Shown: piece after piece, positions 43,801-55,683 of the stretch
How positions within the stretch are numbered: position 1 is the first letter of the stretch
How the letters are laid out: each line of letters starts with the position of its first letter
Source of the DNA: Elmis aenea
Lineage: Eukaryota > Arthropoda > Insecta > Coleoptera > Elmidae
Assembly (NCBI GenBank): GCA_947652605.1
Contig: OX393579.1
Coordinates: 41,608,970 to 41,672,969, forward strand
DNA: 64,000 nt
Reading direction: 5' to 3'
Notes under the pieces: model-generated
Told to the model about the DNA's origin: nothing
The model's input: the letters and a program-made list of their open reading frames with translations, nothing else
Databases searched by the model: none
Program-made: the position numbers and the translations under genes

Positions 43801-44104
43801 TTGGTTCGCGTGAAATTCTCTTTGTGCAAAGAATTGCTTTTCTTATGCAAGTGTATATTATGTGTTTATTTCTTGCATCTATGTTATGGAATTTCTAAAA
43901 TATAATATGACTTTTAAGTTTGTGCAACATTTATGACTAAAACAATTTTAACGATAACACATTTGCATTTAAAATTTGTTAGCAATAATAAATTGTTGAT
44001 AGTTGATAGTATATAAATTATTTCTTTTTTGATTTTCGCGGTTACCAATGTCAGTGACATTATGTTAACGTTTTCCTTCGACTAGTTACAATTTTTTTTA
44101 AAAA

Positions 44105-44180
44105 AGCTCTTGATAATGGCAAGAGAAAGCTTGCCGAAACGTAGAGTCAATTTAAATATTACGCAGGTAAATTCCGGAAA
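44105..44180 (+). repeat. Hairpin plus GAAACGT motif, copy 1
   Basis: GGCAAGAGAAAGCTTGCC forms a hairpin and is followed by GAAACGT and, about 35 bases on, TTCCGGAAACCA. The same order recurs at 47165-47235. It is probably a terminal remnant of a retroelement. The rest of 43801-44468 is empty. Confidence 0.4.
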
Positions 44181-44468
44181 CCATATCCAAAATAGTGAAT
44201 AAAATAATCTACGTCAATATTTTCAGTAAAAAGTTGCTTTTTGTATTATTACAAATACCAGCAAAAATTTATTACAAAAATAAAACACAAATAAAAGACG
44301 AAAAATATATCCAATAATTTCCTACAAAAATACTTTTCGAAAGGTGGTAACAGGCTTCGCTTTCAGTTCTTAATTGAAAATAAACATTATCATGCTTGAA
44401 AGAAATAAACTTACGCAGTTCTCTATAGTCAGACAAACAAACACCCACACACACCCCTATACAATATA

Positions 44469-45678
44469 CAGGGTGGACCAAATTCGAATGTTTTACGGGG
44501 TATCTCGGTTACCGTAACAGATAGCGAAAATCTGATTTCGGTCTCTTCGGCTATTTTTTTGAGAAAATAACGCCTACGCAATGAGATTTTTTCTATCGGA
44601 TTCCATTTTGGCACTACAGACGAAAAATGAAATTTCATCATTTTTGAAAATTTGCTGTAACTTATTTGTTTATTAAATTAGAAAAAAAATTTATAAAGGT
44701 TTTTATTACAGATATTTATGCTTAATTTAAAAACAAAAGTAATTTTTTCATAGCCTCCTTGACTTTCGAGATATGGAGTAAACTTACATTTTTTTAAATG
44801 GAAACCCTAGTTGGCCATGACTTTATGTGAAAGAGTATTTTTTTAGCTTTTCAAAAATATATAGTTTTATATATTTGTTGCAAAAAATAGCCAAGATATG
44901 GCCAATTTTGTAAAAATTCAATCAAAGTTTGCCATGATTTCGTAAACAAGTGATGTTTGCAATTATTAAACAGCTAAACGTCATTGCCTAGTAAATTCTG
45001 CAGCAACCGCTACGTTTTTGTCACAGACAAAGTAATATTCTAACATATTAAACTTTTCAAAAAGTTCAAATTTAGCCATGTTCACAATACCACAATAAAC
45101 AGTTATAAAATACAAAATAATACACGGATTTGCTTAAAAGTTATAAAATTTACTTCGAAATGACGTTTAGTTCTTTAATAATTGCAAACATCACTTGTTT
45201 ACGAAATCATGGCTAACTTTGATGATCGAATTTTTACAAAATGGGCCATATCTTGGCTATTTTTTGCAACAAATATATAAAACTATATATTTTTGAAAAG
45301 CTAAAAAAATACTCTTTCACATGAAGCCATGGCCAACTAGGGTTTCCATTAAAAAAAATTTAAGTTTACTCCATATCTCGAAAGTCAAGGAGGCTATGAA
45401 AAAATTACTTTTGTTTTTAAATTAAGCATAAAAATCTGTATATAAAACCTTAATAACATTTTGTTCTAATTTAATAAATAAAGAAGTTACAGCAAATTTT
45501 CAAAAATGATGAAATTTAAATTTTCGTCTGTAGTGCCAAAATGGATTCCGATAAAAAAAATCTGATTGCGTAGGCGTTATTTTCTCAAAAAAATAGCCCA
45601 AGAGACCGAAATCAGATTTTCGCTATCTATTACGGTAACCGAGATACCCCGTAAAACATTCGAATTTGGTCCACCCTG
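44469..45678. mobile_element. CAGGGTGGACC palindromic element
   Basis: CAGGGTGGACCAAATTCGAA and the inverted TTCGAATTTGGTCCACCCTG with TA outside. The arms of about 490 bp are almost perfectly complementary, with a 200-bp loop that encodes nothing recognisable. 1210 bp. Confidence 0.92.
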
Positions 45679-46417
45679 TACATATATGTATGTGTTTGCC
45701 AGCACAAAAAATACATTTTTAGCGTATATCTTGTTTGATATTCAAATAGCTTTTATCCTAAAACCAATACTGTTGCATTTTTCGCAGCGAAGTAAATGTT
45801 AAATAAATCCCCTCCAGATATTATGTTTCAGTTTCCGAGGAACTGTGTTTATATAAGTATAGTGCAAAGTTTGTAAAACCACTTACAAATATGGAAATTC
45901 TTTCTTTATTTAGTGGCTACGCTGTCCGTATCTATTAATTTTATAAAGCTTAGTGAACTCGTAACAATAAATAATACATCTATATCCTTACTACACAGGC
46001 TTTAGAAACAAATATATTTGTATGTTGTTAAATTGTGCTGTAGAAGGAATAGCAGTGCATAAAAATAGGAGTATTAGAGTTAAACTACCATTTAAATAAT
46101 GCAAATTGGTGCAGTAAAGGATTAAAAAAGTTGTACAACAGCACAACATTTACTTTAAACATTATAATGTCAAATGCACTACAAATTTACAATTTCATAC
46201 ATCATTGTAATAAACCCAATAGGTAAATGGAGCAAACAAAAAGTAAATGCAGGAAGTATATTTAAGAATTGCAACAGATTAAATTGACTTATCTGGCTTT
46301 AAGTTATGTGAAGAGATTTATAATTGTGTGTATAAAAACAAATATTGTACCTACCTTCAAATTTTAAAGCAGATGAATTCGGTTCAGTTACAATGATGGG
46401 AATCTCGGAAACCGTTA
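45679..46417. other. Non-coding AT-rich interval
   Basis: No gene or repeat is recognised. Confidence 0.5.
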
Positions 46418-46581
46418 GGCTCGATTGCATAATTGTTGAACCTTGGATTAGCCCCGGGGTTAAACCACCTTAACCCTAAAACTAGGCAAAATGCCATGGT
46501 TGGCAGAGTGGGCACTGAAATTGCCTAGTTTTGAGAATTAACTCGTATTTTAGCACCAGTGTTACTTTGTGCAATCGGGCT
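46418..46581. mobile_element. Harbinger-like MITE
   Basis: TTA, GGCTCGATTGCATAA ... TTTGTGCAATCGGGCT, TTA. The inverted ends differ at a few bases, and a 3-bp TTA duplication fits PIF/Harbinger. 164 bp. Confidence 0.5.
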
Positions 46582-46656
46582 TTAGAGTTAGAAAGATGGT
46601 TCAATTAGCAATTTATATGTGTATTTACGAAATTAGTAGAAAATCGATATTAAAAG

Positions 46657-47136
46657 GGTGGTCCAAAATCGATGGGGTTAAATAGGTATCTCGCTTGATA
46701 TTCAAGATAGAGGAACATTTATTTTACCAAAAGTGTTTTTGAGACAAACTCAGAATCGTTTTCAAAAATATTCTGTCATTTCTGGTTTTTGAGTTATTAG
46801 AAAAAAAGTTGGTTTTTGTCATAACAATGATGTGTCATATCATCTTCATTATTATTGTAAATATCGAAACATTATAGAGATTATTTTAGATATTTTTATG
46901 GAAAATTCAATGAAACTAACAAAAAAAAATGTTACGCTCGCCGTTAAAAAGTTATGAAACAAACTTATCTTTTTTAAATGGAATCTATAATCGGGTATGA
47001 CCTATTTAAATTTCTTATTTTTATTCTCATTCCAAATATATAGGAGTTGATGTAGCTATTTTCAAAAATACGCAAGTTACGCAGTATTTTTGTTTTTGTT
47101 TTTTTCAGAAAAATATAGTAGGCTGTGAAACAAAAA
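46657..47136. mobile_element. Single arm of the 26149-type palindromic element
   Basis: AGGGTGGTCCAAAATCGATG and the following ~380 bp match the left arm of 26149, then GAGTTGATGTAGCTATTTTC matches its inner arm. There is no partner arm or right terminus. Confidence 0.7.
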
Positions 47137-47164
47137 CTTTTTCAAAACGACGTTTTGAAAAAGA

Positions 47165-47235
47165 CCAAGACACAATGGTCGAAACGTCAACTACTTCTAA
47201 ATATAGAAGACGCGGTTCCAAACCCGGAAACCAAG
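47165..47235 (+). repeat. Hairpin plus GAAACGT motif, copy 2
   Basis: GACCAAGACACAATGGTC can pair, followed by GAAACGTC, then CTAAATATAGAAGACGCGGT and CCCGGAAACCA, as in copy 1 at 44105. The three small open frames here are overlapping readings of repeat DNA. Confidence 0.4.
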
Positions 47236-47239
47236 ATTG

Positions 47240-47512
47240 TACATATTATACTTATGCTTTATTTCATATATATTTTTTGCTGTCCCACAATGTACCACGG
47301 GGTGGTTTATGTGGGGACAAGTGGTGTATAGTGGGACAGTCCCTCTATTTGTGTACCTTTATTTTAAAACAATATTTTTTTGTATATGCAATGATAAACT
47401 AAAGCAATATGAATATCTCATATCAATTTGAGGTATGCAAATTAAGCCGTTCAAAAGTTACGCAAAATTTAAAAAAAGGGTCCCAGTATATACCACCTTC
47501 CCCTAACTTTAA
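47240..47512 (-). mobile_element. Fragment of the 56165-type pogo-like MITE, inverted
   Basis: Reverse complement of about 56165-56420, including CTGTCCCACAATGTACCAC and the terminal ACCACCTTCCCC next to TA. Only one end is present. Confidence 0.8.
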
Positions 47513-48222
47513 AAATACTTATGTTGAAATATACACGGGGTGCCAATACCAAAACATTGCTCCCAAAAAAGCGATTTAAATCGAAATATTTCCATTAAAA
47601 ACCATTTGCTTGAAAATGTTACTAAACAAACTTAAAAAAATATCATTAAACTAAAAAAAAATAAAAATAAAAGTACACAAATATTTAAATTATATAATTG
47701 TACTTCCATTTGATCGATACACAAATTTGTTCTTCTATTTAAATCTTCCAACTACATACATTGTTGAATATTTCTCTTGTTTGGTTTATTTAAGCCGACT
47801 TTCAACTGAATTGTAATTTATCTGAAACACGCGATGAGTTTTTGATTTGACCAAATAAAGTGTAACGTAAAAAAACCTAGTTAAAGGGAAAAAAACGAAC
47901 AATCATTTATTAAGAAACCAAAACAAAAAACCCATCCCACTGTGACTTATTTTTTAAATGTTAAAATTACCAAACCAGCAACAGTTGTCACTAATTTCTA
48001 ATTTCATATTTACTCTATATCTATGAAGTTAAATTATTGTGTGTAATATAATATTATTACTTTTGAGAAAAATATGAAGCAAAAACTTTTTACTTTCGGG
48101 ATCACTCTGTATTTTTTTTATTTCGCCGTAAAAAGCGCGTGTTTCATATTTCGTTTCGACAAATTGGCTATACTATCCTACGATTTCATTGTAACTGACA
48201 AAATGTTCTTTGTTTTTCCTAC
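47513..48222. other. Intron sequence of the receptor gene
   Basis: This lies immediately 3' of the receptor exon on the minus strand and is AT-rich with no recognisable exon. The reading frame that continues past the donor to a stop at 48173 is intronic read-through. Confidence 0.5.
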
Positions 48223-48829
48223 CTTTAATAAAATCCACAGCCATTTCAAGACCATACGTGTCCTTATCGCAGTCATCAAGGATATGGGCTCCCAAGGTAA
48301 TGTTGGGCAGAACGGGCGTAGGAGACTCATTTAGGCGATCAAGCGTGTAGAGCATAGCTTCAAGAGCCTGTATACCGCCTTGGGGCATTACGGGACCGCA
48401 CGTGACTGTATCTTCCCTTTCGTGCACCATCATTAAGCCACCTAAGACTAAATCTCCCTCAACAATGGCCTCCTTTTTTACAGGCCAATGGAGTTCCTGA
48501 TTATTCAACTCGGGATGATGTCTTATGTGATGATGTGACAGAGTTGCCGATTCTATATCTTGAATTTCTGTGTCTCTATATCCTAAAAGGCGATTTAACT
48601 TCCCAAAGCTGTCGTGAAACGTCATTACATGTTTTAGTCCGTTATTAATTCCAAAGTACTCACTGTTTCCGTCTGTTGAAAGACCGCGATCTAAATGTAA
48701 CCTGTGTTTGTGTGTGTAAGGTGACCGGTTTTTGTGATGCGCGCCTCGTCCTTCGCACTTCATTGAGACTATAACTACTAATATGTAAACAAGATATGTC
48801 GGATTAACTCTCATCTTAGTGAATTTCAT
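48223..48829 (-). CDS. mtt: First coding exon of a metabotropic glutamate receptor-like GPCR (mtt type)
   Basis: The exon starts at ATG 48829. A signal peptide (MRVNPTYLVYILVVIVSMKC) is followed by a poorly conserved His/Arg-rich stretch. The start of the class C receptor ligand-binding lobe then comes at about residue 125: GDLVLGGLMMVHERED, CGPVMPQGGIQALEAMLYTL, DRLNES, LPNITLGAHILDDCDKDTYG and LEMAVDFIKG. The frame reaches a donor (AAAG then GTAGG) at 48223/48222, leaving the rest of the Venus-flytrap domain, the cysteine-rich domain and seven helices elsewhere. The LMMVHERED and VMPQGG signatures differ from canonical mGluRs (LFPVH) and recall insect mangetout/mXr, reported as an L-canavanine receptor. 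Family assignment is firm; mtt orthology is from memory. The exon is GC-richer than its flanks. Confidence 0.88.
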
Positions 48830-49567
48830 TTTCGTGAACTCTATTATCGATTAACTGTGTGTGCGATATGTTATTTGATTTTCCAAAAACTATTGCATTC
48901 ATGACAACAAATAAATATGCGATTTTTTAGTTAGTTGCAGATAAAAACGAACCATATTTACAACTTATTACACTTAATATTTAATAATTAGGTATTGATG
49001 TTCATCTTGATATGCTGCATTAATTGCTCCACTTAGAGTTGTCTCATATCAATAACTGATGTCATTTTCGACGAAAAGAGTTTGGTTTTTCTGATGGCGA
49101 ACAATGTTCGTTCCCACATAGGTTTGCTAAAGAATAACAAAAGTAAATTAGTGGATAAATAATCAATCATATACCAAATATAACAGGCGGTAATAAAGCG
49201 AGCGAGTATAAATACAGCATCAGTAAGAAACAATAACATTAATTTATTGATTTACCATAAACTAAATGAAAGAATCCTTGCAATTACATACAGGTTACAT
49301 CACGAAAATTACCTTCATTTCGTTTTACAAACTCTGTCATTCGTGTGCTTAGGTTACTTACTCATTACATTGTGTAGCATGGTCACAGGAATTTCACTCA
49401 CTTATTCTGGGATCCTGGAGTTTGCATTGTGTTGGTGGTTGAAACGTTTGATTTGAAGTACCCTTAAAGAAAGTAACACAGGCGGATAAATAACGCTACG
49501 AGCCACATCTCAAGAGTTTGCATAAATATTGTGAGCAATTTCTTTCCTAATCATGTCATGTTTGAAG
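48830..49567. promoter_or_regulatory. Upstream/5' region of the receptor gene
   Basis: Upstream of the receptor ATG on the minus strand. No unambiguous TATA or initiator is seen. This part of the receptor's 5' side is free of recognisable transposons for about 700 bp, notable in this window. Confidence 0.3.
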
Positions 49568-49807
49568 AACGGGGATATTCCGTGGCTCGCCAGATCTCCT
49601 GATCTGTCCGCATTTGATTACTTTCTTTGGAGATACCTAAAATCATACGTCTTCCAACCACCACCAGCATCACGTAAACTTCAGGACCTTAAATTACGAA
49701 TCTGAGAAGATGTGACTCAAATTCCTGTGATCATGCTGCACAATGTATTGACGGACCTACGCGCAAGACTGACAAAGTGTGTGAAACGAAATAGAGGTCG
49801 GTCATAA
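49568..49807 (+). pseudogene. Mariner-type transposase C-terminal fragment
   Basis: The frame reads NGDIPWLARSPDLSAFDYFL, then WRYLKSYVFQPPPASRKL, an in-frame stop (TGA) after KLRI, then EDVTQIPVIMLHNVLTDLRA and a terminal KRNRGRS. SPDL carries the third catalytic Asp of IS630/mariner enzymes. N-terminal and central parts and the terminal repeats are missing. Confidence 0.85.
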
Positions 49808-51356
49808 TCGTGATGTAATTTTAAATAATTGTGAAAATTATATTTTTATGTAACATTAAGGTAAATCGATATAGTACTGTTTTTTTTTCTTACTTATGGC
49901 GTATTCATAATCACCGCTTTAACGCAGCACTTTATTTCATTAAAGTGCCCAAGTTTTTTAATTGTAGCAAGGTTTTTTGTAATAGCAAATGCTTTTGTCT
50001 TACGTTACCTTTATTTTCTAGCAAAACGTAAGAAAAACTATTTGCTGTATTTAGTGTATCAAAAGGGGAATAAATATGTTCACAAAATGCCCTAGAAATC
50101 AACAACATATTGAATATCTCGTTTTTTCCCCTAGAAATAACCCTAACAAACCCAGTATGCTATTAAATTGCCTGGAAAGGTGTATAAAATCACAAAATAA
50201 ATATTCGAAATCTAAACAAACCTTAAAATGGCGTTACTTTATAGTTTTTAAAATGACACTTTCTAGTATAGCTTAAATTAAAAACTATTAAGTAACTTTC
50301 TGAGTTTTAATAATGCAAATAATGTTTACTTATACTTTTATTGATGATTTTTAGTAAAGAAACTTAAAAACATTTAATATTAATAGGCCGTGAACACCTA
50401 AATGGAAGTTTAAAGCGAAGTTTTTTAGTTTTAAAAGCTATTTGATGTTATTATCATCCTTGTGAAGAAAAATCTTAACATGGCCTGCTGATGTGTTTCT
50501 TTTTTTCAAAAGTTATATTAAAGCATGAAAAAAATTGTGTGACTGGAAAAAGATGATGTACCGATATTAGGTTTGTTAGAGTTGTTTTTAATTTAAAACG
50601 AAGTGTCAATGATACATTTTTTTATAATATATTCTTTAAAACTTTGTCTGTTTACCTTCTACATAGTAGTGATAATGTTTCAAATAATAAAATAAACTTA
50701 TTGGCACCTTACTAAAATAATTGTTTGTCCAAAAACAGCTCATAATGCGTAAATAATTAGATATAGCACGTTGATATATAAATATTGAAAAAACTGTGTA
50801 ATACACAACTTAAAGCAAGTTATATTCATCAATGAAAAAGTTTTATACAATTTTTAATATAAGGAGCGAATTAAAAACAACTAAAATAGCAATTAGCAGA
50901 AACGTCCTAGTCGCGATTAAGACCCTCAAATCATTTCGAAGATATTAGTTACCACAGAAACATTCACTTACAAGTTGCTACCAGTACTCATACATACATG
51001 TTCCTCGTTATTATTTAGAATTCTGGATATATAGTACAGGCGCAACAACTTGTAATTTGCTAGTCTATATCGTAGGTTCAATTCCCGTAAAAAAAAACTT
51101 TAAATCAGCAAAATTTAAGCGTCAAATAATTAGTATTCAAACTAAGGAATTATTAAAAATACAATTATTCTTCAAACAGGTTCCTCGCATTTTAGGAACA
51201 CGTGGGTACATATGTAATGAAGTTTTTCTACGACCACTTATTTAAATGACTCTTACTGTACAGCCTGCATGCATACAGTAAGTGGGTCCTTACGGACGGT
51301 AAGCAAAAAGCACATTTTTTTTAGAAAGTAGACATGTCAAACTTTTGCATGTCAGT
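49808..51356. other. Non-coding AT-rich interval
   Basis: No gene or clear element is seen. A CAGTAAGTGGGTCC at 51276 may be a degraded element end. Confidence 0.5.
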
Positions 51357-51910
51357 GAGTTAAGACAAATTTTTTATTTTTTTTCGAATAACAAAAGCGC
51401 AATGAAAAACAATTGCATTTTTTTAAATGACAAGATACCCCCATATTATCTATACTCATTTAATAGAGATTTTTTTTTCAATGATGCAAAACTTTAGTAC
51501 CCTTACTTACTTTTTGAGAAAACGCAAAAATTATTTTAATTGATTAGTATTTATTTCTAACAAAAACATCATAAAACAAACTTTTTTGAGGAAATCTACA
51601 ATAAGTGTTCAAACTGTGAACCATTTACAGCTTGGCAATGATAAACTCGGTTTTTAAACCCGTTCATAACATTCCCAACCATCACAGGAGTAATTTCTCT
51701 AATACGATCCTTTAAATTTTCGATATTCTCCGGCCTCTTAGCATAAACGTAATTTTTAAGGTGACCCCATCATTGAAAAATGAAAAAAAAATTCTGTCAA
51801 ATGAATATAATATAGGGGTCCCTTGCCCTTTAAAAAAATTCAATTGTTTTTAATTGCGCTTTTGTAATTCGAAAAAAATATATTTAAATTTTGTCTTATG
51901 GTGGAAAACT
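51357..51910. mobile_element. Foldback element with mariner transposase end in the loop
   Basis: 51362-51505 and 51780-51905 are inverted copies (TTTCGAATAACAAAAGCGCA against TGCGCTTTTGTAATTCGAAA). The loop encodes the C-terminus of a mariner transposase. A CACACTG followed by TA at about 52008 may be the true right end. Outer limits are uncertain. Confidence 0.65.
51596..51769 (-). pseudogene. Mariner-like transposase C-terminus
   Basis: 57 codons and a stop: WGHLKNYVYAKRPENIENLK, DRIREITPVMVGNVMNGFK, then NRVYHCQAVNGSQFEHLL. This matches the region after the third Asp in mariner-like transposases and ends like the transposase at 20860 (FEHLL). No upstream coding remains. Confidence 0.85.
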
Positions 51911-52924
51911 AAATTCCAAACAACTTTTATTCAAAACATTTTTCCCTAAAGAAAATATTTACGGAGATATATAGCATATTCATATTCCATTACTTTTGGA
52001 CACACTGTATAATAATGCTTGGCCCGAATTTTTAAGTTGGTTTTGTTCAAAATTGAGATATCAAGTAGTGTACGCACTGGTCCTTAGATTTGTCGCCATC
52101 TATCGAAATTATTGTATAGCGAACGGTTCTTAGACTTATCGCCATCTAGCGGAAATTTATGTCGAAAAGTTTCCGATTTTTTTACAGGCTTCCGAACCAG
52201 TGTAGTGAACCGTGGTTTTATCTGTCTTAAATCTAAATTAGAAAAGTTTTGATTATTTAGAAATAAATTACGCAGTATTTGTTCAGCATGATGTGGTTGT
52301 TGACAGTTCGCAAACACTCGCATGAAACGTCATTTTGACAGACGTAATTTACGTCATTTACAAAAATAAGGTAAATTAGAATGCTTCTAGCGGTACTTTA
52401 AATGTTGTATACATAAAAATGTATGGCGGAAGTCATTTGGTAGTCCCACCAGTTTATAATATCTGTTTTCATTGTAAACTAAACCAATTCCTCGAATTCG
52501 TTCGTCAAGCAAACATGTAGGTACTTTGAGTTGTTTTATCATTATTATCATACAATACACTTTAGAATATTGCAGAACAAGTAAAAGTTAAATGATGTAA
52601 ACTTTAATTCTATTTAATTAAATATAATGAAGCTATACAAAGTTGGAATGAAGATAAGGATGTCTGGAAATAAACAAAAACTAGCGAATGGAACAAACGA
52701 ATCCACTATTATTGTATGTTACTCTTAATTAGAGGAAGATGTAAGATAGAATTGTGTTGTACTTTAAAGAGGTGATTGAAACTTTGATCTTGAACTTTAA
52801 AAGCTGAATTTAATTAAATTTAAGCAATGACTAAAACTTTACAAAACTCTGTAAGCCAATTATTACACTCATACTGTTACAAACAAGAGTGCATTCCTAT
52901 ATTTTACTGGTAAAATAAAATTTC
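51911..52924. other. Non-coding interval
   Basis: A 79-codon minus-strand frame (52084-52323) has no recognisable domain; repeated CGCCATCTA phrases (52092, 52140) suggest repeat DNA. Nothing else is seen. Confidence 0.4.
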
Positions 52925-53110
52925 CTTGTTTTTTGTTTCCTTTTTTAATATTTGTGCCTCTTCCATCATGATTTTCTTAAAGTTCTTCCATTTTTGGTCT
53001 ACACTATCTCTATTACCCTCTCGTTTGTTTTCATTGATTATCCTTTAAAAATCATCTTTAATAACTTTCCTCGTAAAGCTATTTCATAGCATACCCTTCT
53101 CTAGTTTTCC
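52925..53110 (-). pseudogene. Possible non-LTR retrotransposon endonuclease-end remnant
   Basis: A frame of about 42 codons reads IINENKREGNRDSVDQKWKN then FKKIMMEEAQILKKE. Upstream, in another frame, is YEIALRGK. This resembles the variable linker after the endonuclease of insect RTE/jockey-like elements, where a Lys-Trp pair precedes Leu/Phe-Lys-x-x-Ile. The match is short and from memory. Confidence 0.3.
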
Positions 53111-54369
53111 CCATTTTCTCCCCTGCCATTATTTTTAGCACGTGAACGTGTACTTAATACATTTATTTAACATTTGTGGGTCTATTATAGCTAAAAGTAA
53201 AATATGCAACACCAATTTTATTAGGTACTGTGCCGTAATTCTAAAGGTAGCGTTTCATATTTTCAGCAATTAGAAACGAATAAAAACGTTTCATTTTCTA
53301 TAACCGCCCTTTTAACGTTTATTACCATTTTAATTATTTAATAACGCACTTACTGCAAAATGGTTATAATTTTCACCCATTTCATTTCAACCTGAGTAGG
53401 TATCTTAAATGCAGTAGCAAAGTTTTAATATTTCTAATGGACCATTATTGTTAATTAATTTCGGGTAATAATACCTACGTTGAAGGGAGTACTGGGCTTA
53501 TACTTACTTGAAAAATAAAGTGGATGAAAATGCGAAGATTTAAAAATAATATTCCCTGCATAGAAGTGATAATGTATAAAAACTTATTTTGCTTTACAAG
53601 GAAATTGGGATGTATTGTTCAGTTTAGGTTTGTGAGATAATTGTTTTAAATTAAACGTAAAATGTACAGAACCTGACATAAAAACAGGGAATGATTTTTT
53701 CTGATGTTCATATCAGCTTGTCGTCAGTAATGGGTGAATTTACAAAACACGAGGTCTATAACATATTAATTCGAGTCACATCGTTTGACATTAGAATTAC
53801 GCCGTTTTGCAACGTTTAATGATTTTTGTGGTGTTATAGGTATTATGAAACGAAGAGTCACAATTCGGTTTTGCGTAAGTTTTTAAAATCAGCAACATAA
53901 AAGTTCTGAATGTTAAAATATTTCTAAGCAGAGACTGTTTTCTTGAGAACGTCCATATTTAAGAGAAACGGTCGAAAGGAAGAACGGAAAAAATAAAACG
54001 GTCAGTTTTATTTTCAAAATTGTTTTGTTAAGCTACTTACAACGCTAGGTACGATCTCTTTTGCATTAAGTATATTATGTTTAAGACGAAACAGTTACTG
54101 TATCAAGTTATATGAGGTTCAAGTTGAGGTGTTTTTAATAATTTAAATCAGTTTTATTTTTATATAAAGTTAGATTAAATTGTTATCTAATAACCAATAT
54201 TTTAAATTAAGTGTCAAGGGTTAGTGCTGTTATTTAAATGCTTAAAAAAACATTGCATAATATTGTCTTTTAAATTAGGTACCGATTAATATGATTGTCA
54301 TAAAATGTATTAATTACCTAATTTAAAAAAAATAAATAATAGCAGCATTGGTCAAGTTATGCAATTATA
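53111..54369. other. Non-coding AT-rich interval
   Basis: No gene or repeat is recognised. Confidence 0.5.
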
Positions 54370-55683
54370 GGGGAGACCGGGGATAAAAGTAACACGGGTA
54401 GGTTGTAACAGTGCCTATAGTTTCTTTAATTTTTGTTTTATATCGCCCTAAACGTTTTTGCAATGTTCATCCAGCTCCCTACCTACATTGCTAGTTTTCA
54501 TCTGTCATAGAGGTTAACTTTTTGCCAGCCAGAGTCACTATTTTCCGCCTAAAAGTTACTGCGTTGTCTCATCCGTCGAGTAACTTTTAGGCGATCTCTA
54601 AAATAGGAACATAAAAGTACCTATATTATTGTGTTCTAAATTTAGTTGGCTATTGGTGGATGCAATACAATTTGACGTTAGAATCGTGGTTAATTGTGGA
54701 TTCCCTGAAAAATTTTTTGTGTACACTTGGGGTCAAAAGTAACAAAGTGTTACAACCAACCCCAATTAATGTTTTCACTTGCAAATGTTCACTCTTAGTA
54801 CATAATTAGTGGCTTTCTTCGTAGATGAGAATATACAAGAGTTGTCGGAATAATTTTCCAGTTTGTTGTATCTTTTTGATTCACATTTTTAAATATGTAG
54901 GTACTTATAATCTTGGCAAACCTGGTAACTGCAGTCCCAAATTATTAAATTATAAAACTCAGTATATAATATCGGTTTAATGATGGAAATGTATGTAAAG
55001 CTAAATCATTTCTTAAAAAGCATTTTAAATTATAAAACCTATGTAAATTGGTAAGATCTGGTACTTTTGGTTTTCCTACCAGCCGCCATTGTTTTTATTC
55101 TATTACCTTAATATTTATAACTTAATATAAACAAAGCTTTAACCAACCCAACTTAACCTGACCCTTTTTTACTGATTTAATGAATGACGGTCAGTTTAAG
55201 GGCGGTTAGATTTTTTTTAAATAAAACAAACAGTTATTATGATCCAGTATAAATTTAATAATTTGGGACCGCCCTTACCTGGTATGCCATACTGTTCACT
55301 TATCATTTTGTATTGTACCAAATATATATTTTTTTATTTTTACATTTTGCTAAGGTGTATTTTTGAATAAAATATTAATTTTGTTGATGAATACTAATAT
55401 ATTTACCCACTACTTATGAGCTGTGTAAATTATTTTGCCGTTACAACTTACCCCAATCATTGTTACTTTTAGCCCCAATGTTGAGGTTGAAAGTAACAGC
55501 TGTCTTACTAAAGAAACATTTTTTTTTCTAACAGTTGCTTTACGAAACACACGAAATAAATATCTTGGAAGCAAGACAAATGTCCAATCTATCATTAAAC
55601 CAATTTGGATGTAAAAAATTTGTAATAATCTATGAGAAATTAAATAAAAACAAAAAAATGTTACTTTTATCCCTGGTCTCCCC
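54370..55683. mobile_element. pogo-like non-autonomous element (GGGGAGACCGGGG)
   Basis: The inverted ends GGGGAGACCGGGGATAAAAG and CTTTTATCCCTGGTCTCCCC are flanked by TA (54368-54369, 55684-55685). Repeated GTAACA/AAAGTAAC motifs lie inside the ends. The GGGG start and TA target match pogo/Tigger. There is no transposase. 1314 bp. Confidence 0.88.

Noticed and set aside
44105..44140. Hammerhead ribozyme at the hairpin-GAAACGT motif
   Set aside because: The CTGATGA core is not intact (TTGATAATG) and no convincing third stem was seen. Kept only as a speculative structured repeat.
48173..48222. Extension of the receptor frame to a stop at 48173
   Set aside because: The sequence after 48223 is a splice donor (GTAGG) and the extra residues do not resemble the receptor family; treated as intron read-through.
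52084..52323. 79-aa minus-strand frame
   Set aside because: No domain recognised and the DNA contains repeated CGCCATCTA phrases; more likely repeat sequence.
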